The notes under the pieces: generated by a model | The model's database searches: none | What the model saw: the letters and a program-made list of their open reading frames with translations, nothing else | What the model was told of the DNA's origin: nothing | Made by a program: the position numbers and the translations under genes | From: Paulownia fortunei | Taxonomy: Eukaryota > Streptophyta > Magnoliopsida > Lamiales > Paulowniaceae | Direction: 5' to 3' | Assembly: GCA_019321725.1 (NCBI GenBank) | Contig: CM033115.1 | Span: forward strand, 17,370,673-17,434,672 | DNA length: 64,000 nucleotides | Part shown: positions 12,826-24,721 of the stretch, one piece after another | How the letters are laid out: the number at the start of each line of letters is the position of its first letter | Numbering within the stretch: the first letter of the stretch is position 1

Positions 12826-14612
12826 TAACACACCACACAAACACAAGGTTAAAATACCTCACAGTGCACGACAGCAAAGGAAAGCAAAAGAGAAGAAAAA
12901 AAAAGAATGAAGAGAAAAAAGAAAAAGAAAAGAGAGAGTGTTCCAACAAATTTCAACAGTAGAAATTTGAGAAAATTTTGGGTAAGTCATTTTTAATTTT
13001 TGTACGTATAAACAAATATTTTTATACTGTTTATTTCTAATTTGAAAGAAATTTTTTTGATTCAAGTTAATTAGTTATCTACCTGTGAGACAATACTTTT
13101 AATTTGAAATTATTTAAAAATATTCGATTTTATTATCTTGTATTAATTGAATGAAAAAACTAATTTAATTGAGGGATTTGTTACGGGGAATTATAACACA
13201 TCAATTAGATAATATTAAAATGAATTCGAGATGAGATATTAAAATATTTAAAAGGTTCTAATTGATGTGAGTATAAATTTTAAGGTTGATTGTTATTTAA
13301 TTAAATTTAAGATTTAAAACCCCTTATGAGATTTGGTATAGAAACCCATTGATTAAAAATAAAAATTAATACGTTATACTTTTACAGGCAGCCTTATATC
13401 TAAAGTTAGGGAAGAGAATCTCGTTACTTTTCAGTAGAACATCAAAGGTGAAAGGTAAGTGAAAATCCATTTGCAACTACAATGTATGGACATAGTATTT
13501 TGTGTATTATCTATATTAAATGTGAGTCTTGTGTGTTGATGTGTGTATTGTGAGTATTATACATATCTTATAATGCATATGTTGCTTGGATGATGGGACA
13601 TATGATCTATTGTGTCATTGGATATGCCATTCATCAGCATTTATATGTCCATGCATAACACATGCTCACAATTGAGGTTTTTGGCATGAATGACATTATT
13701 TTTAGAAAGAAAATATTTTGGTTGGCCACTACTAGTGTACCCAGGCCCATGTGTGGCTTATTTATATGATATTTGGGGTATCATGAGTATTACTTATCGG
13801 AGGATCATAGGAGTTGACAGGGGGTGTGCCTCTGGTGATCACAAGAGGGTGAACTACTTGACTGTGCCCTTATCGACGCCGCTGATGGGAAGACTTCTGG
13901 AGGGTTACAGGGGAAGACAGGGGGTGGACCTCTGGTGATCCCAGGAGATGGCCCCCTGGTGATCCCAGGAGATGACCCCGGACTATGTCGATCTGTTTAT
14001 AACCATGTGATTATTGATATTGTTGAGAGCTCTATCCGGTATATAGTAGATGGGCCAAGGGCCCAGTGATGAAAAATAATTTTAAATGAACTATTTTTAT
14101 GCATAAGTTTACATTCTTGTCATGATTTCATAGAAATGCATTGCATTTATGTTGGATTATTTTTCAGCATGCATGATTTTCATTTACTGAGCATTAACTC
14201 ACGTAATTTATGCATTGTAGGTGAGTTTGATGATATTTGAAGCCATTGACTTACTGAGCGAGCGATTGGAGCTCCTACAAGTTCTGAGAATCAGTGTACA
14301 TGGATGACGACCTGTTGGACTAGTTGTTAACTTATTTGATTTTGGAGTTTATTGTGTTAGATTTTGGAATTTGTACTGTATGTTACTTTTAAAAATTTTC
14401 TGTACATGAGTATGTAAATATTGTGGTTGTTATGGGTCCTTTGCAGGTATATATATATATATATATTAATTTGTGAGTGAGAAAAATAATTTATTATTTA
14501 TTATGCTATTACAGAAAAAAAAAATTTGTACATACATACAGAATTTATTATGTCAAAATTATTATATCTATAAATATATATGTATGTATAGTATTGGAGA
14601 TATTACAGGGTG
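12826..14612 (+). mobile_element. LTR-like remnant, probably a Ty3/gypsy solo LTR (boundaries uncertain)
   Basis: This stretch is less AT-rich than its surroundings and contains blocks I associate with long terminal repeats of plant Ty3/gypsy elements: a TTTACTGAGCATTAACTCAC block near 14,185-14,205 followed by GTAGGTGAGTTTGATGA, and GGGCCAAGGGCCCAGTGA at 14,053-14,070. A spliced-leader-like patch with AGGTAAGT lies near 13,450. A terminal TTACA occurs near 14,609. I could not find a matching target-site duplication or a clear TG start; candidates are about 12,826 and 13,180. No gag/pol coding sequence is present, hence solo LTR or remnant. An unannotated noncoding transcript is the alternative. 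Confidence 0.35.
13816..13978 (+). repeat. GC-rich imperfect tandem repeat inside the LTR-like remnant
   Basis: Two units beginning GACAGGGGGTG and containing CCTCTGGTGATC lie at 13,816-13,850 and 13,916-13,950. A shortened third copy (CCCCTGGTGATCCCAGGAGAT) follows directly at 13,953-13,973. Confidence 0.75.
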
Positions 14613-14929
14613 GCTCCCAAATATAATTCTCCACTAATTAAGTTAGACCTAATAAAAGTAATTAAATCAAAAGAATTAGAGAGAGAGTCAAAACTTAGTA
14701 TTAAATGCTTACCTTAAATGGTACGACTATTTCTTATTTATAGTGTTTTGTCTTTATGCATGTGACCAAATATGATGCACATTTTATGTGGGTAGGAAAT
14801 TGGGTTTTGAGGCAGGTCAAGTTCAAGTCGAATCTGACTTGTAAAGAGATATGCAAATCTCGTCTTGTATTGATTTTTTTATTTTGTAAGGGTAAGTTCA
14901 TCTTTTAATCCGACACATTTATTGTCTAC

Positions 14930-15400
14930 ATTGACTTCATGGAAAGTTTATATCTAATATTTTAAAAATCGGACCAAATCGATTGATTCAATTAAAACTC
15001 GGAGATTGGTCCGGCCCGATTAGGCTTATTTAATCGAATTTTTTGTTTGATAGATCAAAGAGGTCAAACCAAAAATCAATTAAAATCGGTCAAATAGGAT
15101 TGATTGTTTTTTTTTTATCTTTTATTATTTTTTTAAGAAGTTTAAATTTGATATATTTTTTTATTTATATGGTTATTTGAATTTTGTGTTTTGTTAGATA
15201 TTTTTTTAGTTATTTGTTTATATTTTTTTGTATTTAAAATATAATACATAATAATTAGTCTATTATATTACTATTTTATATAATATAATACGAAATATGA
15301 TCAATTTTCATGAGACCGCTCCAACGGATCGATTGAACCGCTAATCAATAACAAAACTGATTTGATTATCGATCTGTTTATAAAAATACTATTTATACCT
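14930..15400. repeat. Dispersed degenerate repeat rich in ATCGATT/AACCG motifs
   Basis: The stretch contains repeated ATCGATTGATTCAATT-, GATCGATTGAACCG- and CTAATCAATAACAA-type blocks. Similar sequence recurs near 41,150-41,530, 51,830-52,255 and 60,540-60,940, with a short piece at 48,030-48,095. It is an old, AT-rich dispersed family of unknown class. Confidence 0.5.
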
Positions 15401-17230
15401 CTTAAAGGTAGAAAGAGACTAAATCTACATTAATACATTGAGAAGTCACATACTTCTTTATTAAAGAACTTATTCTTGAATTTGACTAGTATTGCCTCAT
15501 GAGAGTCGCCCTAATAATTTTGATATCCTATGTCTAAATTTGATTTTTTTGACAGTATATATATATTCATTTTTTCAGTTTCAATATGAATTAAAAGAAA
15601 AAAATACTATTAAAATAAACAACACTACATATAAATAAATATAAATCTAACTCAAGATCTTTTTAATTCTCGTCTTGAAACTTCAATTTGGAAAAGGTTG
15701 CTAGTCACAAATATGTTGTGCAATCAACGTAAAAACTTTTTTTTTCTTCTTTATTAAAAGAGGATACGGGTTGGTTATCAAACTTTCATTTAGATGATTT
15801 GAATATATGATCAATAGGTCGTAGGTGTAAGGTATTTACCAATAAACTACTTTATTTTATCTGACATAAACGATGAATGCCTTCCTAAAATCTTGTATTT
15901 TAGGATTTCTTATCAGATGATAAAATTGCAGGAAAACCTTTTGCCAAAATTTTCCAAACATTATTATGCATTTATATATTTTTAAACATATGGAGAGCAA
16001 TGTAGTGGATGTCGCAATAAAAATCCCTAGATTTAACAACTTAGCCACTTTCAAAAAGATTTATCAATAAGACAAATATCTATTTACCCTTTTGTTTGTT
16101 CTGGTTATTATCTTTTACACCCTTTATTATTATTTGTTTAGGGTGCTAATTTTAAATGCTAATTCCACTGCCGACTTTGATTTTATCAATGCCTTTGTTT
16201 CCATAAAATCACTTGCTTATTCATGCCCTCTTTTTCTTTTTAATTTTTCTTCTTCATTTTGGTTGACACCGTCTTTGATCATTAAATTTTAGTGAGGAAA
16301 ATGTTAACACGACCTTTTTATATTAATTTTTTTTCTTTTTCTCTTTCTCACCAAAATCTATGGTCCAAACATATTGTAAATGTTTCATCATTGAAATTTT
16401 GCGAATAACATACTAAGAAAAATATTTTCTTTACTTTAAAGAATAGTATTTGTACTTTATTTTTTGATAATTTTCTTTTTCTTTTATTTTCTCACCAAAA
16501 TTCAGAATCCAAAACAAGCCCAACAAACTGTAGACTATCATAATCATATCTATGTAAGAGATCAGAAGAAAGAAACAAGAACCAACCACATGCAACATTA
16601 ATTGTCACCATCCAATCTATTTATGGACATTTATATGGGTGTGAAAACGATTTAACATATAAGAGATAATTAAATATGTGAAATTTTTTATTTGACCTTA
16701 AATTTTACGTACAACGTAGTGCTTTTTATTCAGTAAAAAGTACCAAGGAGAGTTATTTCGAGGATATGAATTTCTAACAATAATATAGATATGAATTTTT
16801 TCCGGAGATAGTTTTTTGAATTTTGTTTTAATGAGACACATTTAAAAAAAAAAACTTTTTTCTTTGTATGGTTTTAAAAGAAAACGTGTAGAAAATGTTG
16901 TACTGAGTGTAATTATAGAGGTACCAATATCATTTTGGTGTCGGTTCGAGCCTGAGCAACAAAATAGAGGGGAGTCCGATTGGACAAGAGGAATGGAAAT
17001 TAATGCGTATTTGGAATATGTCATTTTGAATTTTTTTTATTTAATTTAGCGATGTATCTCGTATTATATTTTATAAATATATGATAAGTGTATATAATTC
17101 ATGTTTAATATATATTAAAAAAATATTTTATTTATGAATGTAATACCAAATTAAAATAGAAGATTCGAAATGAAAGTTGTCACATAATATCTTTGAATTG
17201 AATAGGCTAATTAGCAGTGTTTTGGATCTA
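15401..17230. other. AT-rich intergenic stretch, no gene seen
   Basis: Only short ORFs without domains. The part 17,041-17,160 looks like a divergent relative of the MITE just to the right. Confidence 0.55.
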
Positions 17231-17381
17231 TTATTATAATTTTATGCTATATTTTATATTGTATATCATACATTTATTTTATGTGTATATAATTAATTTT
17301 AAATATATATTAAAAAAAAATTTAGACACATAATATGCATCTATGATATATAATACAAAAAATAACATAAAATTATAATAA
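17231..17381. mobile_element. Short MITE-like element with about 40-bp terminal inverted repeats
   Basis: The left end TTATTATAATTTTATG... continues for about 40 bases to GTATATCATA. The right end, read in reverse complement, is TTATTATAATTTTATG... to TATATATCATA, with only a few mismatches. The element is about 151 bp, very AT-rich and non-coding. Flanking TA suggests a Tc1/Stowaway-like 2-bp target duplication, but AT richness makes that weak. Confidence 0.5.
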
Positions 17382-19020
17382 AAGAATCAATTTAAATTAG
17401 CGTGCATGTTACCTCAGGTTGAGTTGTAAATTTTCGTAGCACTGTATATATTTTTATATTAATGAAAGTTATGTTTTGCTTTAAAAATAAAAAATATTAT
17501 GAGAGTTGCTTATTGCCCTCTACATCTATTTATTTATCTTTAGTGAAAGATCATGGTTCTCCAACTGTTCCCTATTTTTCATCATTCGCCGTGAATTTAT
17601 GCACAAATACTTTTAAAAAGAAGTTGTATCCACGTTACAGACTCGGATATAATATTATATTTTTGGATATTCTTCGAGTACTTATATGATAATTTAAAAC
17701 GTGTTCAAGAGATTAACAAAAAATAGAATTTTAACATTGCATTCGATACTTTTGACACACATATTAGACGTTTCTAATATTAGTAAAATACAAATTATAT
17801 TGTACAAAAACATGATAAAAAAATATAAATTTGATTATAAAATAAATCATTATATTTTCTTAATCAAATTTATCAATTTCACTCTACTTATATTACACTA
17901 CATTTTACTGATACATTTTCTCTGCATATAGTCCATAACTTATTTTTCTTCTTGCCATAACAACATTAATATGATTCTATTTAATATTTTAAAGTTAAAA
18001 ATATTATATTTTTCATCTAAATATAATTACTTATTTTTCGTTAACGTATTCAAGCCTTATTATATTTTATATACCTTATGGCTTATTGCCATTTCCATAT
18101 CGTATTATATGCGCGTATCTGTATCCATTGAACATAGTGTGAATCAAATGATCCTTGGGCTTCAACTACAACAGTGTTTCTCGGCCCAAGTAATCATCTC
18201 TGGGCCAATATATATTTATTTTTGTCCAAGGAATCCAAGTATTTTTAAGACTGTATATGTCCAAGTACCATACTTTCACTAAAACACAAACAAATATTAG
18301 CAATAAAATATCAAAGTTGTCGTCGTTGATATTTATTAATGAATAACAATTGCTATTTTGCTATAATATATAATAATTATCACGTGTACAAATCTAACAG
18401 TGACAACGATTACTTTTAAAGTCTGTCATATTGTGATAATTTTTTGTTATCAATTGTTTATAATGATATTTTCTATACAATTCTTATGTCACTAATTGTT
18501 AATAATAATAAATTAAATAAAATATATCTTTTTATCAATATTAAGTTTATAAATTATAATTATGGCAAAATGAAATTTTGTCATTTAACATATAAGATTT
18601 ACGAATTCATAATTCTATCCCGTATCAAAGTTGCGCAAATTCATACTAATATTTTTAGTGAATTTACTATTGTTATGTCATTATTTGTACACTAACGGAT
18701 AAAAGGCCAATCACATAACAAATAAAATTACACTAACCACATTATTGAATTGAGTCTTCTTACAAATCAAAATGAGTCTCGAGAAAATTTCCTTCACCAA
18801 GAACACTTTTAAAGCAAAATTTGAAGTTGAATTTGAAATGGTTCACAAACTTTTAAATCAAATCTTCTTGTAAATATTTTTCAACCTTACTCAATGATAC
18901 ATAGTTTTATCATAACCATGTATTTAGTCTCCCTCGAAAAATTCTTATATGCATCGGGTTTTATAGTATCAGAAGGTCATGATTACATCAGATTTAATAA
19001 AGTGACACGACGCGACACAT
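17382..19020. other. AT-rich intergenic stretch downstream of the WIP gene
   Basis: No gene is recognisable. The ORF at 17,971-18,282 encodes a hydrophobic AT-driven peptide with no domain. The 3'UTR of the minus-strand WIP gene should lie just left of 19,021, but I see no clear poly(A) signal. Confidence 0.5.
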
Positions 19021-20119
19021 TTATGACTCGTTTGATCCAGCTAAATCGGGTTCACATGAGAATTTTTCGGGTCGATTCCGATCAAGAAAAGTAGGAGGAG
19101 AGGAGGGGCCATGACCAGACCCAAAGGATGCAACATGGTCTTTGAGAGATCTTTTGTGCTTGAAGTCGGAACCACAGACGCAGAGCCAGCGCCTGCCGCA
19201 GTTCTTCTCATGGGTTCGCCAGTCGCCTTTGACGGCCAAACACTTGCCACATTTACGGCAGGAATAGCGCTTCATCCCATGCTTTCTCTTGTAATGGGTT
19301 TGCAGTGTCCTGAAATCCTTGAGAGGCTTGGCTCTCGGGTGATTTATATTGTTCTTGCACCCTTCTTGGCAGCAGTAGCATGGAATTCCCAGCATGGCTC
19401 GAGGTTGAGTCCCCTTCAGAGAGTCAGGCCCTCTGCGGAACTGTGAGCCATGACCCCACATGTGCATCTGAATTAAGGGAAAAAAGGGTTGTCATATGAG
19501 ATGGCCAATTGTCTGTTTGGTTCAAGAATTCGACAGGTGGGATCCATGGTGCACTGAGTGCATGAATTCCATGCAAGTATTACATTTTGTAAAATACGGG
19601 ATACATGTCCTTGTATCAAATAAAGTGAAACAAGTTTCATTTTTTCCATGTAATGATCACAGTGAAGTCATAATATGCTCTAGGATTATGAAATGTTACA
19701 AGTATTTGCACCTGGAGATTATTGTAGCGATTGAAGGTCTTTTTGCAAATGTGGCAGGAAAAATGAGTGAAGCCAACCAGGATTTGGGCAGGGGTAGGTA
19801 TCCAATATTGTGTGGTTGCTGCTGCTGAATTTGCATCTTTGTTGCCATAATCACTTGAATTCATGGAGCCATTGGCGCAGTTAGGAAGGCCAATATGCAA
19901 AGCCACAGCAGAATCTTCGTTTTCGTCGTTGGACTGATCAGTATGGTTTTTGGAATCCAACTGGCTTTCAGATGAGTGTAACAAGCCTGAAAACTCAAGG
20001 GGAGTTGATGATTTCTTTGGAAAGAAATCGAACGGCTCGATATCCTTGTGGATAATTTTGGAGGAAACGAAAGAACTAGAAGGGCTAAAAGCAATGCTGC
20101 CTAAACCTGAACCCTCCAT
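19021..20119 (-). CDS. TT1: WIP-domain zinc-finger transcription factor, TT1/WIP1-like
   Basis: A nuclear plant-specific WIP zinc-finger protein of 284 residues. Exon 1 is 19,712-20,119 (136 codons) and exon 2 is 19,021-19,467; the 244-bp phase-0 intron sits between NNLQ and MHMWGHGS, the position used across the WIP family. Landmarks are VALHIGLP (72-79), the WIP tripeptide (106-108), finger 1 C122/C125...H138/H142, finger 2 C168-C173...H194/H199, finger 3 C206/C209...H222/C226 and finger 4 C232/C234...H247/H255. [19 protein letters not shown] resembles TRANSPARENT TESTA 1 more than WIP2/NTT or DOT5. TT1 controls seed-coat endothelium and proanthocyanidin accumulation; whether this gene does the same is inference. 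All zinc ligands are intact. Clade assignment is less certain than family. Confidence 0.88.
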
Positions 20120-20360
20120 TCTTTGAGTGCTGTTGTTCTTTTGTATTCAAGGCCTTCTTATAACGACATATCGATATACGTAGCTGGAGCCCTTTTGTCT
20201 CAAGATTGTAACCTGTGTTGAAGAGTAGCTAGTTACATGCAAAATTGAGAATAAGTTGGTTGAGTGAAAACAACCTTTGTTAAGAGGGATACTTAATTAT
20301 CTGCTGTCTGTGTAGAACATCCTCTTTTGGTATGAAAAACACAAACCTTAAATACAGCCT
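20120..20360 (-). promoter_or_regulatory. Leader and core promoter region of the WIP gene
   Basis: No coding sequence lies between the ATG at 20,119 and a TATA-like TGTATTTAAGG element (reverse strand, about 20,346-20,356). A leader of about 200 nt would fit. Inferred only. Confidence 0.3.
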
Positions 20361-23300
20361 TAATTGATCTGGGCCAGGGATTCTATTTCTTGTATGAGAC
20401 ATGCAGCAGTAAGTTTGAAATTTATGGCAGAATCCCATGTATCTGTCATGCTCAATCAGAATTTTGAGGTTGCTGGAGATAGACAGTATGTTGCAGGGGG
20501 GATTAAAATATGCCCTTACTTAGAAAAAATGAGGTCCATTTCATTTATGTTTGTTGCTTATAGTTGTTGTAGTTTTCCAAATTTCAGTGCAAATTGATTG
20601 AATTGCAAGAAAACTATAACCTGTAGCAGAATTTAGCTAGGCCTTTTAAGAGTTGCAGGTTGCCTAAGTTTGCCTTTTGATGTCATTTTTCATGAGAGTG
20701 ATAGTTATATTTGGATGAATACTAAAATTGGGTAAACATACAATGTTTATTCTCTGATGGCCATAGGAATTTTCTTGCAGTCAGTCACGTCGTTTAATGA
20801 TTTTTTTTTATTTTGTGTCATTCTCTTTTCCTGCCTTATATTTTTATTGAACTTTGTACTAAAAAATATATATGTAAACTAGTCGTGTTATGTTCGTCTC
20901 ATTGCATATTCTTGTTTTGAGCATATATAACACTTGGTATGGTTTACTTTGTGCAGTTAAGATGATGAGGACAAATAGGATTTTTTTTTTGCATTTTTCG
21001 TTCCACAACTTAGGTCCTATGCAATGTTAGTTCCAATTTAATAGGATTCACCACATTGCATTCCGTTTTCTCAAAAAATGTGCATTTTTAGTTTCAAATC
21101 TAGACTTTGTTTGATTTTATTTCTAATTGTTTTAAAAATTTTTTTTAAAAGAATATATTTTGACAGAGGAATTGAAGAATGTAGAGAGAATGAAAATATG
21201 TTTGGGTGATATGTTGGGAAAAAATTATGTAATGAATTTTGGGGACATTTTTTTACTGTAAATATCTTATCAATCTTATTTTGTTGTAGCTAATAGGGGT
21301 ATAATATGATATATGATGATTTAAATATTGTAATAAATGATAAGTATATATCGGATAATGAAAATATTATTTCTAAAAAATACAAATGAGAAATATGTTT
21401 TTGTTTTTGAAAAAAAAATACTAGAATGAAAATAAAATCAATCAAACTACTAAATTTCGTTAATTTTTTGTTAAAATCAACACGTGCTTGTCACGTGGAT
21501 TGTTAAGTTTGGAAGGGAAAAATAGTAACCAAATTTGAAATCTTACTTGTGTGTGGGCTAAGTTGTTGGACGAAAATTGCAATTTTTCCAAGATAGATAT
21601 CATGCCAAAAGAAATTCCTTGAAGTTATCCAGCAACATTAGACTATAAAAAGTGTCACTTAATTAACAGAATGGCTATAAAAATGCAAGATTTCCATATT
21701 TTCTTGAAAATTCAATTAAATCCAATTTAATTAGCCCCTCCTTTTATCATTAACTTTTCTTAAATGATCGGCTTTTTCTTAAAATAGCTAAAAAAAAGTT
21801 AGATGTCCCTTGATAAAAAACACCACCAACCTCTGGGCCCAAAACGGGATCAATAGACTAAGCCTAAGAGGTTAATAAGGATTATGAACCGAAAATAATA
21901 CAAGGTTTGATAAGTTTATATAGTTCACAAATCAATACACAAAGTTGAGTTATAATTATCTGGTTAAGCCTATGGAGGCCTGATGGTACAAATTCATGAA
22001 AATCCTCGTATTATCACTATATATATTTTCAATTTTTATTATTAAAAAGTGCGCAATTAATTACGTATTTAACTATTTTTAAGTTTTCTAATTTATATCG
22101 ATCGATAACTGATTTGAATATTGAAGGATTTTTATTGGATCAATCCTAATAATTTTAATTTTTTATGAGGCAATCATTAATCAACGTTGCAATCGACTTC
22201 TAACAATTTCAAGACCTGGAGTAATACCAATATCCTAAAATTTTATCTTCCCAACTCTTTTACTTTCTCATTAAAATTAAACACTTGTGATCCTACTTGT
22301 GATCCTAGTCGTACAAAAGCTTAATGGGGTTTTAATATTATGCGCTATCGATAGATTAATTTGACTAATTTTTTAATTGCAATATTATTTATTTTTGTTA
22401 TTTTTTTAATCTAATAAAATAATAGTAAGTAGTATATATAAAAAAAAGTATTAAGATTTAAAATTTTAATAATACTGAAATTATGAAAAAAAAAACTAAT
22501 ATGATGGAATAAATTAAAAATTAAGTAATTTGATTTTCTACTAACATACAAGTAATAATTTTAAGATAGAGGTAAAGTATTTATTAGTACTGCAACAGTA
22601 CTGAAATTAAATGATCCGTGGTTTATTGCAAAAGAAAAAAAAGTATCTTATCGGTTGAAGGGGGTGCCCTTGAGGGAGTAATGAACCACATGCCATCAGC
22701 CAATGACTAACAACTAGGATGATTATTGAACAATGACGAGACACGTGTAGAAAAAAAAATATTAATAATAAAATATTAAATGATAATATTAAAGTTTTTA
22801 TTAATTTTATTGATTAAAAAGTATTTCTATTTTTTCAAGTTTAATAGTGTCAAAAATTATATTCAAATATTTTCTCACCTTAACTTATAACAACAACTTA
22901 AACACAAATTTTGTAAAGATTGAGCTTGTAATAATTATTATTACAACAAGAAAAATCAATAGTAGTGATAAAATTTTAAATGATAATGCTAAAATTGTAT
23001 AGTGACAATAACATAAATATTGATACATATTCATTTTGACTATTTTTTATTATTGTTAAGTTATCATTGTAAATGTATTACTAATTGTCATTAATAACAA
23101 GTTATACACAATTATTATATCACTATTTTCAATAATGACAAATTATTTACAAATCTTGTCACCATTAAAATTCTGAAAATGCTTAATGTGACAAACTAAA
23201 TATCTACATTTAGTGAAAATTTTGACATTACCATTTACAATTATATCACTAAAATTTTTTCATTACCATTAAATATAGACATTGGCACGATCTACTTTTG

Positions 23301-24600
23301 GTAAGAGAGTTGATATTGGAATTTTAAGACGCTATATTCACATTTTACTTTGATTTTTTTTTTCACATTATTGATAAGATTCCATTAAATATTGAAAAAA
23401 ATGTTATTGTATGTTTTTATGAAAAATATATCTTTTAATTATCTTATTCATAATTAGTGAAATACAATTAAAAGTCTGATTTTGCCTCTCTTTTATTTTT
23501 TATTTTATTAATACGTTAATTAATTGTGTAAAATATTCCTTTGAATCTCATTTTTCGTCTTGTTTGTATATTTAACAATAAATTAATGACTAATGAATTG
23601 ATAGTGTATGATTTCTCTTTGATAGTTCTAATGTTAAACAAGATATCAAAAAATTAATTTTAAAAGAGTTGAATAAGTTTTAGAGTTTTACCAAGCAAAT
23701 TATTTAATGTTAGGAGATGGTAATCTTCTTATTTACACACTTTAAATGTATTTGTTTCTGCCATATGTTTGATTGTAAACATATCATTTGTCAATTTAAT
23801 TTTCCATTTCTAAAATAAATCAAAATAATTAATAATTTGTTATTTACTTTATAATTTTCTCAATTTGATAGTAAGAAGCCAATGTGATTTATTTTTAATT
23901 TATTTAATTTTTTATTTTAAATTTAAACTCTGAAACATGAAAAAGAATGAGAGGTGCACTGGACCTCTAACCTCACCTATAAGAGGTGAGACGAAATACC
24001 ACATTTTTAGTGAGTGTTGGTTCATACATGTTACTTTAATACATTTTTTTAGTTGCACATTTAAAATAAATTAGTTTGTCCTATGAATGGAAAATATGAT
24101 GTTTTGATATGTACAAGGCAATAAAACTAAATAATGCTAAATTATAAAATTCAATCTTATAGCTGCTTTTTATCTTTGGTGTTATTTCACTTAAAATAAA
24201 TGAAGTAATTCCAATATTTTTTCACAAAAAATGCAAATTAAATGACCTCCCCAAAATAATGGACATTTCAAACAAGTGCTCAGAAAAAAAATCAAAATAG
24301 AGTACAGTTACCAATTTGTGGAGCCCAAGTATCATTCACCTTTTGGTAAAAAAATTTCCCTAAAAAACAAGACATAACAGAAAAATAAAAATAAAAAAAA
24401 TAATGGAATCTAAACATATATAAATATAATATATATATATATATATATATATCATGTTATTAATTTTTGGTAGGGGAGAGTTTATTTCCGCCCTTATGGC
24501 CGATACATCAATTGGGTAAAAAAATCTTTTTCGTTTACAAGAATTCTTCGTTAATATGAATCATGGACCCCAAAACACAAAAAATAAAAATAAAAATAAA
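20361..24600. other. AT-rich intergenic stretch with a possible decayed transposon
   Basis: No gene is recognisable. Between about 22,935 and 23,290 there is a TTACAACAAGAAAAA block followed by many short TAGTGACAA/TTGTCA/TCACTA words on both strands. That is reminiscent of the subterminal region of a non-autonomous CACTA element, but no paired ends were found. An (AT)n tract lies at 24,425-24,453. Confidence 0.4.
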
Positions 24601-24721
24601 AATAATGGTTACATGAGGGGGGAATATTGGGAGAAGAGAAGGAATATTGATTAATTTTCCAAAGATTGTACATAAAATGTACAGTTTTTTTCATGTTGAG
24701 ATTGGTCCGAGGAGGAGTGTC

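Noticed and set aside
19111..19446. 111-codon plus-strand ORF opposite the WIP gene
   Set aside because: Antisense shadow of exon 2, which encodes fingers 2-4 with all zinc ligands.
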